DNA from: Lepidodermella squamata
Lineage: Eukaryota; Gastrotricha
Length of the DNA stretch: 64,000 bases
Direction of reading: 5' to 3'
Assembly (NCBI GenBank): GCA_047495785.1
Contig: JBLDXI010000056.1
Location: forward strand, 1 to 64,000
The notes under the pieces were generated by a model, which saw only the letters and a program-made list of their open reading frames with translations, had not been told where the DNA came from and did no database searches. Both the position numbers and the translations under genes were made by a program. This document shows positions 25,603-36,700 of the stretch, piece by piece (position 1 is the stretch's first letter; the number at the start of each line of letters is the position of its first letter).

Positions 25603-26437
25603 TTATCTAACCCTCGGCGTCTTATCACTATTGTAATGACTCGTCAAAACGCTCAATTAATTTGACAACGTTCAACTCTGATCATTGAACTTCTGTTCGT
25701 TTATTTTTTCTGATGCTCATCGATACGATAACAAGATTGAAGCAACGCGTTTCTATATTAAATTTCGAATCAATAATAAATGACAACTGCTAAGCAACCG
25801 TTAAAAGTTAAAATGGCTTTTTTACTCAATCTTTGTCAAGTGGTTACTTTTCTAGTGGTTTTTTATGAAACTAGAATTTTAATCACTATCTAGATGCAGA
25901 GGTTTACGCTGCTTCGTGGTTTCAAAGTTAATAAGACGGAGAGCTAATTATCTTGGGAACGCCTGCTTAGAGGCGACTAGAAGCTCATTACGGCATTCAT
26001 GTCAAATTATGCTTGCTAGTTCAGCTTCTTCTCTATTTAATAGGAACCGCGAATTAAATCTTTATCATGCCAGAATCGTCGTGATTTATAAACGCGATGA
26101 TTTCTTTTGCTTTGGTTTAATGCAACGATAGGCCGATTAGTGATGCCCCAAGCCCTTGCCTCTGTCAATCCAATATGTTTATGAGTTTATGGAGAAGTAG
26201 TTCTAGAGCTCAACGCGTGTAAAGACAATGTCTCTTTATTTTGTTAGGACAATTTTCTGCGATTCTGACGTCGTTCTTCATCAGTGGACGAATCTGAATC
26301 GCCCACGCATATCGGAAATCCTGTGTAATTCCGCTTCATTTGGTCACAGCTAATAATTATTTTTCGAATGTATTCGGCATGTGAATTCAGGTCATATTGA
26401 AAATAGCCATTTCAACCGCTACTTGCATGTGGCCCCC
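25603..26437. other. Intergenic between gene E and receptor D
   Basis: Contains the 3' flank of gene E (AATAAT-rich around 25766-25780) and the 5' flank of receptor D. No gene or repeat is supported. Confidence 0.5.
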
Positions 26438-27883
26438 ATGGCCATGAATGCGACCGATTCATTCATCATTAATTCCGCTTGGATTTTAGCCAATATTTCA
26501 GGCCGAGGGACAAATCAGCCCAGACTGTATTTCGTTGGTTGGTTCACAGATCTAACAGCTAAAAGCGTTGAAGATCGACTCAGCTACAGCTTTCCGTTTT
26601 TTATATCTCCATTTTTCGTCGTGATAACAAGCATTTTCAGCCTTTTCTGTTACCAGAGACGGAGGGTGAAACGAGACTTTTTGCTCCTCAACATCATCTT
26701 AGACGTGAGAAATTTTGTTATGGTCATCAACTTCGCGATCAGCTTCCTGATAGCTCTTCCGGATGGAAACTTCGATGCAGCCTATTGCCGGGTTTCTATG
26801 TGGATTTTGACTGCTCTCGGTCCGTTTGGCTGCTTTATGAACATGTTCATCAGCTACGAACGCCGCGTATGCGTCTTATCTGACTCGCCAAAATACAAAC
26901 CGAATACCGCGAAGGTGCGTTGGGAGAAACGAACCTGTTACATTTTCTGCCCATGCAGGAGTATCAATTAAATACAGTGACTTTGCTCGAAATTAGGAAC
27001 AGGTACTAACGAAGGCATTACGTATTTTATTATTTCGATTTCGGGTGATATAAGACTTTGAAAGTCTAGGATCAAGACACCTTACTCTCTCGTCTGCTCC
27101 GTCCATTAATCAAGTTCAGATAATTCAGCGCTATAAATCAGGAAATTAATTTCAGGGAAACTAGCAAATTGGCCAAAGGTACTTTAACTATCACTAAATG
27201 CCGCTACTTGCAAAGAGGAAATGATCTTTATGTTAGCTCGAATTTCATTCAACCTATGTATTCGCTTTTTTTAGCTTCTGGTCAAAGTCCTATCTTCGCT
27301 GCTGCTGTGCAGTTCTATTGCTCTGATATTAGTGATCCCGCCGTTCGACGTATTCTCTGCGCAAAACCTTTCCCTGTCATCGAAAGTTGTAAGGCCTTCC
27401 TTCCAGCGAATCTGCTCCCATTACGACTACCAGCTGAACAGTTATCTGGCTACGTCAATGCTCAACCTGGGATACTTCATCGGTATAGTCTCGGCAACGA
27501 CGTTAACACTTGCCATCAATTACAGAGCAATCTACCGCCGTATTCATGAAATTAACGCAAGATTGCTGGCGAACTGCTGTTTGGTTTCGAAAAGATCGAA
27601 ACTGGTTACGTGGCAAGACCGCGAGTTTTTCTTTGCCCAGCAATCCCTCGCGGCATTCCTCATGTATTCTGTATCGCATGTGCCAGCCTTTGTATCATTC
27701 GTGGCGCAGGCTTGTCCTGAAAGCTTTGGGCCATCGATTGCATCGAATGGGCTGCATAAAACTGCAATGTTGCTGGTTACTATTGAAATGAGCCTATCAG
27801 CTGCCCTAAAAACGCTGACGCCGGAGCAGTTTCGAAAAATAGTGATGTTCTTACGAAGATTTTCTTTTTCCGCGGAGAAATAA
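26438..27883 (+). CDS. Seven-transmembrane receptor D (GPCR-like), two exons
   Basis: Exons are 26438-26914 and 27275-27883 with a 360-bp phase-0 intron at the family position, giving 361 residues. The start is the ATG giving MAMNATDSFIINSAWIL; the frame is open further upstream but without an ATG. The N-terminus carries NATDS and NISGRG glycosylation sites. TM3 ends in FISYERRVCVLSDSP. Exon 2 has REFFFAQQSLAAF in TM6 and EMSLSAALKTLTP after TM7. It is the only plus-strand member and lies between the two lectin genes, over 15 kb from its relatives. Exon 1 is closest to receptor C. Function is inferred from fold; ligand unknown. Confidence 0.87.
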
Positions 27884-28684
27884 ATTTTAAAATAAACTCT
27901 GCCATCGCATGATTTTATTGGCGAGCATCATCAGCTGTTGAGGAAAATTTTGAACTATTAAGCTATTGTCTCCTAGGACAATCTTGAAAAAAATATCAAT
28001 ATGTGGAGAGTTGTTGTCTGTTGTCTGATATAATTCAGTGCATGCAGTTTAGGTGCTCTCATTAGCCCGTTTTTTGCCGGCTCAGACAGCTCATCGTGAC
28101 AATCACCGGAAACAACCTGAATCCCTACAATGAAAAATTGTCTTCTGCTCAGCTCATTAAAAAAAGTAGCGCGCGTGTTTCACCAAACGTGAAAATGAAC
28201 AATTTTCTTGGCCTTCACTTGGCTTAAACTTGTTTATTGGAATTTAAGTCCAATTAAGTCCATGATTTTTGTTTCAGCACTTTTGTTTCAAGCCTGCTGT
28301 TAGCCTAAATTTGAGTTATTGTCCCGTTATTTTGGCTTCGAGTTGTTCAAAGTTCGAACACTTCCTGCGCCTATATTCCATAATTTTTTTACTATTTCCT
28401 CAGTGCTCGAAGTAGGATCCTCGAACTAGGGAGTATTTTCGGGCCCGAATTTCATGACCAAAGGTGTTAGGGGGTTTTCCACCTACTTGCCCCGTAGCTT
28501 CGTGAACTGCTTTTCCTAACGGGAAGTTTTCACGATTGTTAACCAAAGCAGAATTTAAAATCAATCAACCACATTGGAAAAAAGTGTTCGTTCGCTTGGA
28601 AAGTTTTAGCAGTTCTTACCAAAGGTATACCTATCACGGCTTACTCTCGGTGTTTTTTTTAGCAAATTTTCAGCATTCCTCATA
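27884..28684. other. Intergenic between receptor D and gene F
   Basis: Holds the 3' end of receptor D (AAATAAA directly at and after the stop) and the promoter region of gene F. Positions 28405-28500 contain a copy of the dispersed motif GAAGTAGGATCCTCGA, seen inverted near 11300. No gene is supported. Confidence 0.5.
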
Positions 28685-31600
28685 ATGGCCTTGGACACAT
28701 ACATGCTTATGTTTGTTTTGCTGTTACCCTTGTGTGAAGCTGAGCCACTCTACAGTCGTTGCTTTTCCATCGCCAACAACAAGTTGATAGAATGCAAGAC
28801 ACCGCCCGGTTGCGATCCGCTTATTGCTTATCAGGTATTCCAAAGACTTTCCCTTTCATGCTGACGGTTTCATCGTCACATTAATTGTATTGCAGCTCGG
28901 CCTGATAACCAACTACGCTAATTGCTCTCAAGGCGTAAGGATTATGAAGCCTTATGCATGACTTTTTAGTAATTGCAATTTCACCATAGACCGCATTTTT
29001 ATGCTACAAACTTTCGACCTTCACTACGAGATGCACACCGGGAAGTGAGGCGTGCAAAGCGTCTCAAAGTGAAATCGAGGTTTGTTATTAGCCAAAACTA
29101 ATCTCAATCGCTCCAAATCATGAGTGCCAACAGATAAAGCGATTTAATGGCCAGTTGAAACTTGCTGCCAATCTCAATTTGTGCGAGGACGCTGCTGTCA
29201 ACGATTTACCGGTTGATGATTTTTTCCCCGTCACCGGGCCCAGATTTCTTTTACCGATCAGCATTATTTATTCTAGAATCGACAGTTCAGACAATGCAAG
29301 TCTGGAACAGTGGTAGCCACATGCGTTCCAAATGACAAACCTTGCCCATCAACAGCTCCGGTAAGTCTTCACCCATATTTATCTTCATTCAATGTGTTTT
29401 GCCGCTTTATTAGAACAATGGAACTGTTTACAGCACCCTGCAAAACTGTCTGTCTAACAGCGGACGTAAGTCTAAGAGAAAAAATGGATTTGTTAAGCTA
29501 TGCCTGCTGCTTTATCTAGTTAAAGTCCCTGATAGTGAAAAGCCTCAAATTCGATGCTTCAAAACAGCCAGCAAGGACTTTGCCGATTGCCGCCTCCAAG
29601 GAGCCGGCTGCTTCAGCGGCGAAACAACGACGATTTATTCGAACAAGATCTTTGCTAACAGAGACAATTGTTTATCGGGCGTAAGTTTTTTGATGATCAG
29701 ATAAGCAACTGAAGAGGCGGGAGAAATGTTGAGGTAAAAGGTTTTACTGTGTCGCTTCTTGTCATACGAAGGTTGCTGTGCAGTGTGACCTTGGTACTGC
29801 AAAAGTCTGCCGAGATTTCTGCCCCACGCAATCACGGGTACTTATTCATGTAACTTGAAATATGTGCCCATCTAATGTTTCTGTTCCATTTTAATCCAGG
29901 TCAAAACTTACCAATCAAATGCGACCTTCGCTCTTAACTACGGCACCTGCTTGATCGACATCGCAAGTACGTTTTTGAAATTCTTTTCACAACCGAGCGA
30001 CAGATCATCTCATAATTTACTTTTTATCACAAGGGCAAATCTGAGTATCTGTTGCTTTTGTCTCTTCTTTTAGGATGCACGAAGCAGTGTCTCAACGGTG
30101 GTAACTGCACAACCGGGAACATGTGCTCCTGCCCTCCCCAATATACCGGCGAGCTGTGCGAAACTCGTGAGTTATTGATTAGCCACGAGATAGCTAACGA
30201 AGCTCCAATTTGTTAACCTCACCGCAGGTGTATGCTCTCCTGCTTGTCTGAATGGCGGCACGTGCTCGTCGAATTTCACATGCGAGTGTGGCCCAACTTG
30301 GCTCGGTGCCAGTTGTGAAATAGGTTTGGCTCTCCACGTTCTAAATTGATATCATTCTTTCATGTTTTACAGCTAAATACTCCCTCAGCAATAGTACAAC
30401 GTACCCCGCTGGCGCTAAGAGTTGTTTCGACCGTGGCGGCCGCGCTGCCGTCATTAGAACTCCTGAAGACTTCACTCGTGCCCTATCGATCGCCAGTTCG
30501 ACGCCGTTCTATGTCGGACTGACGCCACTGTTCCGCTTTCTTGACAACTCCATCATGAATTTGATGCCGGTTCCATTTGTCAGGCCTCTTGGCGACGCTT
30601 CAGGTCCATGTAAGCTTCGTAAATTATTTTCTTATTAACTTCGATAGAAAATGCCTCTAACAGGTGGTTACATAACCGGCTCGTCGTCCATTACCGATGA
30701 AGTAACATTCAGCTCACGAGCCTGTTCAGACAACAGCCGCGTAGTTCTCTGCCAAGATGCGACAACTGTAAACACCTTTTTTGAATTCCCAATTGATTGT
30801 TGGGAAACGAGTGTTTTTTCTGAAATTAGACCTTATAGATTAAGATTAGTCGCTGCCTTGAAACCTCCGTTTTTTGTTTGTATAGCTTGCTGTAACGATC
30901 TACATACTGAACAACACATTTGATGGTGCAAACTCGTTCTGTCAGGCCCGCAGTTTGCGAATGCTGTTTTTGAAAACTCAGAACGACTACGACGCCGCCC
31001 GTGTGCTTCTCTACAACAACTATTTTGATGGAATTTTCGCTTACGTTGGAGTAAAGCGGGCTTCGACAGCTCCATTCTACGTCTGGTCTAATCAACAGCC
31101 CTATGAAAATGGGACCGTTTTACCATCGTCCAATGCTAATCAACAAGGCCTTACCGACCTCAACCTGTGTATGGAAATTTCACGCGGGTTAGCAGTATTT
31201 CAATTCATTTTTAAACAGGTACCCAGATGACGAGCAACGGGTCGTTTGTCTCTTCACCCTGCATGGCTGAAAACAGCGTGCTGTGCGAGTTATTCACAGG
31301 TTCGATTATCAATGCGTTGTTAAGGCTTAACGTCAACCTTTTACAGCTACTTGTGATCCCCCGTGTTCCAATGGCGGCAGCTGCATAGATACTAATACTT
31401 GTCTTTGCTCGAGCATGTTTATAGGCCAAAGATGCGAAACCAGTATGTACTCTTTTGGATCGTTATCGTTCACGGAATTATTTTCGTATTTTTCACTAGG
31501 TCGTTACTTCATTGCGGCTGGAGGTGTGGGTTTGTACATGAACCGATTGAGAGCATGCCAGGCCCAAGGTGGGACCCCTGCTGTTTTCAGGGCAGAGGAC

Positions 31601-32507
31601 GGCGGTCTCTCTCAGGTGCTGCCCCAAGTGGCGGGTGGCGCTGGCGTGTTTACAGGCTTTGTTGGGTCTTTCATATGGTCGAATGGAGCTCCAGTCGACT
31701 GGGCACTCGAGCCTAGCTGGTATCAAGGAGAACCCAACGGAGGCGGTTCTTGTAAGCTAGCCCCGGCGAATTTTGTATTACAGAAAACAAGTATTCTCGT
31801 TTCCCATGTGAAAGGTATGACATTATATAACGCTGGGTCGCAGTATGGCTTTGACGACAGGGACTGCTTTTCAATTATGACAACTGTCAGCAAAATTGCC
31901 TGTGCCAATCCACTAACGGTAAGGTTTTTCCACGTTTTATAATATCGGATCGGATTCTACAGGGCGTTCGCGTAATAATACTCTTCCAAAAATAGCTTTG
32001 CTCCTTTTTGCATGCATTTTTACTTTTTTGCAGCTATTTGTAGCTAACCCAGAGTATCATTTCGCAAACGCCCTGTACATTTCTCTATGTCTCGAATGAT
32101 CCTTGCGTTTAGGGGGCAATTACCGTAGAATCAACGACAAGCATGACCTGGGAGGACGCTAACACGTTGTGCCTATCTCACGGAAAGCAGCTGCCTATCG
32201 CTTCCAGCACTGCATCGATGGCTGCTATTGCTGCCCTGGTCGCTCCTGGTAGTGGTCATATTTACATTGGGGGCAAGCGACGTACAAGCCCGACATTCCA
32301 TTGGTTCCGCACTGGTGAGCATCCGGAATTCCAGGTTTACGGCACCCAAACTGCTCTGTGTTAGTCAAAGCATTTCGGCTTAATCCAGTAGTAATCCATG
32401 TGATTTCGTTTTTTTCAGGTACTACTTTCCTCACAAACTGGTTCTATGGCAGACTATGCCAAAACGCAACAAATTCGATCGTCTGCGAGCGTGTTATTAT
32501 GCCGTAA
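28685..32507 (+). CDS. Secreted multi-domain protein: Cys modules, EGF and C-type lectin domains (gene F)
   Basis: Twenty phase-consistent exons give 822 residues: 28685-28834, 28896-28934, 28990-29079, 29134-29211, 29277-29360, 29414-29465, 29520-29680, 29772-29837, 29900-29966, 30074-30166, 30228-30323, 30373-30609, 30664-30767, 30886-31168, 31219-31299, 31347-31442, 31500-31751, 31815-31918, 32113-32359, 32419-32507. Domain order equals gene E: signal peptide (MLMFVLLLPLCEA), five four-Cys modules, EGF (CLNGGNCTTGNMCSC), EGF, two lectin domains, EGF, then two lectin domains with WYQGEPNGGGSC in the third and WFRTGEHPEF in the fourth. No membrane anchor is present. It is intact, without the internal duplication of gene E, so it is the better reference for family structure. 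An extracellular binding role is inferred. Confidence 0.92.
31958..32077. mobile_element. 116-bp Tc1/mariner-type MITE in intron 18 of gene F
   Basis: 31960-32075 starts CAGGGCGTTCGCG and ends CGCAAACGCCCTG. The ends are inverted repeats that continue inwards (AATACTCT with AGAGTAT, then AAAATAGCT with AGCTATTT). A TA dinucleotide flanks each side, at 31958-31959 and 32076-32077. A TA target duplication and near-complete palindromy are typical of Tc1/mariner-derived MITEs. Confidence 0.85.
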
Positions 32508-33751
32508 CATCAACCATGAACAACTAACAATTTCATGATATGGATTTATTAAGTTGAACTATTTTCAACTTGCGTTTGGGCGTTTGCGGATTAAAAAATA
32601 ATATCCGCTTTTATCCGCAGCTGAGAAGGATACGAGGAAGTAAACATATTCATTAAATACCATTTTTGATGAAACGAAGCGCTATTGTTAATTTGTGTGT
32701 TGGCAGCTTAGCTTAGATACAATTATAAATCTGCGAGAATTCGCCAAAAGATGGATGCACGCACGAGGAATCGAACTACCATGTATAAAAACACCACAAC
32801 ACAAAAACAAAAAAGTACAAAACAGTAACAATATATCCAACGCATGTCCCGATGGCGCAAAAACGGTGCATCACCGGTAAAATTGGCCGGCGCCATTCGT
32901 TCCGTCATGATTAGCTACCTCCACGGTCGACTCGGTGACATATTTAACCGAAAAATTCGAAAATAAACTTCTCGTTTCAACATGAACAAGATCCTTCTTC
33001 TCACTCACTGCGGTGGTAAGTTTCACCCACTTCATCACGGCGCGGAAAATACTACCGCAGCAACCTTTGCGCAATCTTTTAAGCGATAGTGCAGTCAATG
33101 AGCAATCATTGAGCAATCATTATGCACTCATAAAGCATTCGTGTAGCGAACGTTGAGCATTTTGAGCAGTGTTTACATTAGCCATAAATCTGGATGAAAT
33201 CGTTCGAACCTGTGGAAACCGGCATCCCATTTCCGAGATGTTTTCAATTATTTTCAAAAATTCACCTGGGTGGCAAAGTAAGGAAACCCCAAAAAGTAGC
33301 CGAATTTAGGGCTCAGTGCTCTAGCTTTTTCTAATTTCGATTGTATTTTTTGCCGCATGATTATAAGCGTCATCACGGGCGCTTGAACAACAATTCATTT
33401 TTATTCGTCGAACTTGCTCTTTCCATGCTGTGTGACACAATCAAATAAACACGCTTTTTCATCAGATAATTAAATTTGTTAAACATGAAAATATCTTCAT
33501 CATCATCGTAACATTCATGAATAGGTATAGTTCATGGCTGCTCGCAGTTGTTGATCTATCCGCTTGTTATATTATTAGTATTTCAATAATAGCAATAACA
33601 TTCAATTCGTCGTCATTTCACGCTTCATCATCGTCATCATCGGGGTTAAAAGGCGACAAGAAAAATAAACGAAAACAGAAAGAAGTGAAACGCAAATACT
33701 TATAGCAATGTAAATAATAGCAACTGAAGTGTCTCTTCGCGACGATCGGTT
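32508..33751. other. Intergenic between gene F and SGK
   Basis: Contains an exon-1 relic of the small secreted peptide family at 32982 (listed separately) and a CATCATCGT-rich simple stretch near 33620. No intact gene is supported. Confidence 0.5.
32982..33015 (+). pseudogene. Solo exon-1 relic of the small secreted peptide family
   Basis: ATGAACAAGATCCTTCTTCT followed by CACT and then a GGTAAGTTTCAC donor matches the signal-peptide exon and donor of the gene at 42161 (ATGAATAAGATC, GTAAGTTTCAC). The 5' flank TTTCAAC just before the ATG also matches the members at 45649 and 52093. The exon is 34 instead of 33 nt, so the frame is shifted. No second exon with the AFAA-VLAVSAE sequence follows. 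It lies 9 kb from the cluster. Confidence 0.65.
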
Positions 33752-36700
33752 TCACTCGGGCACCGGCGCCATGGCGTTGGCGCCGCTTTGCATCTCGCTC
33801 GGCGGCACGAACGTGAAGCCTTTGAACTCGTTGGCGTAGCTCGACGCCGGGTCGGGCGCGTCGTTTTCAGCCACGACCGAAGCTGGAATATTCTAGAAGC
33901 ACAAAACAATAGGACAGAAATTATTGAAAAGAAATGAAAGTTATTAAATTCCTCGATTGCTCTCAAAATTTCAAATTCCAGAGGAAGTTCTGAAATGCGG
34001 ATGATTTTATGTGGTTCAATTCTTCATTCAGAAAATTTGGGGAGACAGTCCAAACCGGACAAATTTTGAAGTCAAAGTCTGGACGAGGCCTAAAGGTCCA
34101 GTTTACAGTTACAGCAAAATGCTAGGCAGATCTCTGTAAAGACAATTCATTTACAGTAACAACGTAAAACAGGTATACAATTTAAAAAAAAATTCAAAAT
34201 TTGTTAAGAGACCACCATATTCACCTCTAAATTCATCATCAGTTTTTGTAATAAAAAATCCAGGAAAAATCCAAGAAATTAGCTCACATCTTAAACGTTG
34301 TACACGATCGTTAATTCGTTCATTATTCATGATTCTAAGAATGATTTGGCTTACCTGTGTTGTGAACTCGGCGTCGATGTTGGACGTATCGTGGGCGCCG
34401 GAGACTTGCGGCTTGAACGGCGGATTTAACGTTTTCTTGACGATTTTCTCCCAGTTGATCGACGAGAAGAATGGATGGCTTTGGATTTCCTAAATAAAAA
34501 ACAACAAAGCCAAATTATTAACGCAAAATATTCCCGAAAGAAATGAAAAATGAGAAAGAAAAAGAGAAATCTTAAAATCTTTGAAATCAGTTTGGAAAAA
34601 TGTTGCGAAAGCTCCTGATTCATAGAAAAAATGCATTCCAGCAAATGAACTCAATATAAAATTTTAATTTATTTCAATTCAAAGTTATTGAAAATAACAA
34701 AAACGAATATTTCATTTTAAATCGCTTTGGAAAAAAATTCGATTTTTTTTATAATTTCTCAGAATTTTTTAGAATTTTTTTTAGGAATTGGAAGTTTCGA
34801 TTTGAAATCAACTTTAGAGCAAAATTACAAACAGTTAATTTGATTAATTTGATTGATTGAAATTGATTGTCGATTTTTCGATCCGATGTTCATGTAGACT
34901 TACGACAACGTCCTTGGACGAGCCCATGCGCGTGAGCGGGTCCTTGTCGAGCAGGCCCGTCAGCAAGTTCTTGGCATCGCTGGGCAGGCCGACGGCGACC
35001 GGGAACGACAGCGTGTCGTTCAGAATCGAGTTGTACATTTTCTGGTGGTCGCGGCTGTAGAAGGGCGGCAGGCCGCACAGCATCTCGAAGAGCACGCAGC
35101 CGAGGCACCACCAGTCGACGGCGCGCGTGTACCGCTCCTTGCGCAGCACCTCCGGCGCCAGGTACTCGGGCGTGCCGCAGAACGTGCCGGCGATGTCGCC
35201 CTCGCGGCACAGCCCGAAGTCCGTCAGCACGATGTGCCCGTCGCTGTCCAGCAAAATGTTCTCAGGCTAGAAAGAGACGGAAAAAATGTAAAAAATAATT
35301 CAAATAAATTCCAAGGCGGTGAATGAATTCACGGTAAGCCCATCGCGCGCACGAAATTCAGGGTTCTGATACTGATCGAAATTATTGAATGTTCGATGCC
35401 ATGAAATCGAATTTACGAATTTTCAAGAAAATGAAGGAAATAGGCGGAAAATCGACACCCGTACGCTATAACAGGGGCTCATACGAATTGCTATCATTTT
35501 TGAAGTCACTGAAAATTTCAATTGCGCTAGTTTTCGAATATTTATTCATCCAAATGAATTCGTAAGCCAAGCTGATGGAAGTTCTGTTTGAAAGAATTCA
35601 AAAAGCTAAATTTGTATTCAATTGCCGGTGAAGCCTGTTAAGTCAGATCTCGCAGGCAAAATAGCTGCGATGGGTTGTGAATTTTGAATTTTAAACTATG
35701 ATCATGGATTGCTCAATGGAAATTGAGTCCAAGGGTAGGAATTTCACCTTGTTCACAAAAATCACTCATTCGTTAAATCCATAAAAAAAGTTGTTACTTA
35801 TGTTAAAAATCAGTCTTACAAGGTTTCTTTCAGTTGAAATCTCTTCAAATTTCCTGGTACTTGAATTTCAATGATATTCCCATAATTACAAATTTTCAAA
35901 AATTAAGATATCATAAAAACACCCAGAAACCCAAAAACCAACTCCGTTAAGGAATCTCGCTTAATCTGCATATTTTTCATTTGAAAAGATGGAATTTCAT
36001 TGCCAGGAAACCAAATTCAAGAGTTGGAACCAAAATCTCATTTTCAAATCATTTTCAAATGATGATCAAGTCGTGTTCTTAAAGTGATAGCCAGGCCTCA
36101 TACTTGAAAATCGCGGAAAACTTGATGGTAATTTATTATATTCAATTATTTTAATCGTGAAATTCTAGAAAATTTAGTAAATGCATTTCGGGCGATCGAT
36201 TCAATTACTGAAAGTTGGTTCCGCAACATCAGACAATTTTGGTAAAAACAGATGACATAGCTATGATTCGCCTTACTTTGAGGTCGCGGTAGATGATGGT
36301 TTGCGAGTGCAGGAAGCCGAGCGCCGTCGCGATTTCGGCCGCGTAGAAGCGCGCCCGTTCGATCGAGAAGCGGCGGTCGCGCTGCAGGTGGTGGAACAGC
36401 TCGCCGCCGTTGATGAAGTCGAGCACGAAGTAGAGCTTGTCGCGCGTCTGGAACGCATAGTGCAGCTTCACGAGGAACGGGTGCTCCTTGTTCTTCTGCA
36501 GAATCGACCGCTCAGCCATCACGTGCCGCACCTAATAACAACAATTCAGGATAAAAAATTGAACACATTTCAATTTCAAATTTTTTATTTTTTAGCCTTT
36601 TAAAAAAATAAATGGAGATTTATAAATTTAATTAAAGGTATTATCATCTCCAGATAATGACTAAATATTGTGCATAAAATTGAATTTTATGAATTGATAT

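Noticed and set aside
35045-35326. Plus-strand frames over the SGK exons (also 36301-36603, 38524-38868)
   Set aside because: They are shadows of the GC-rich kinase exons, which carry all the conserved motifs on the minus strand.
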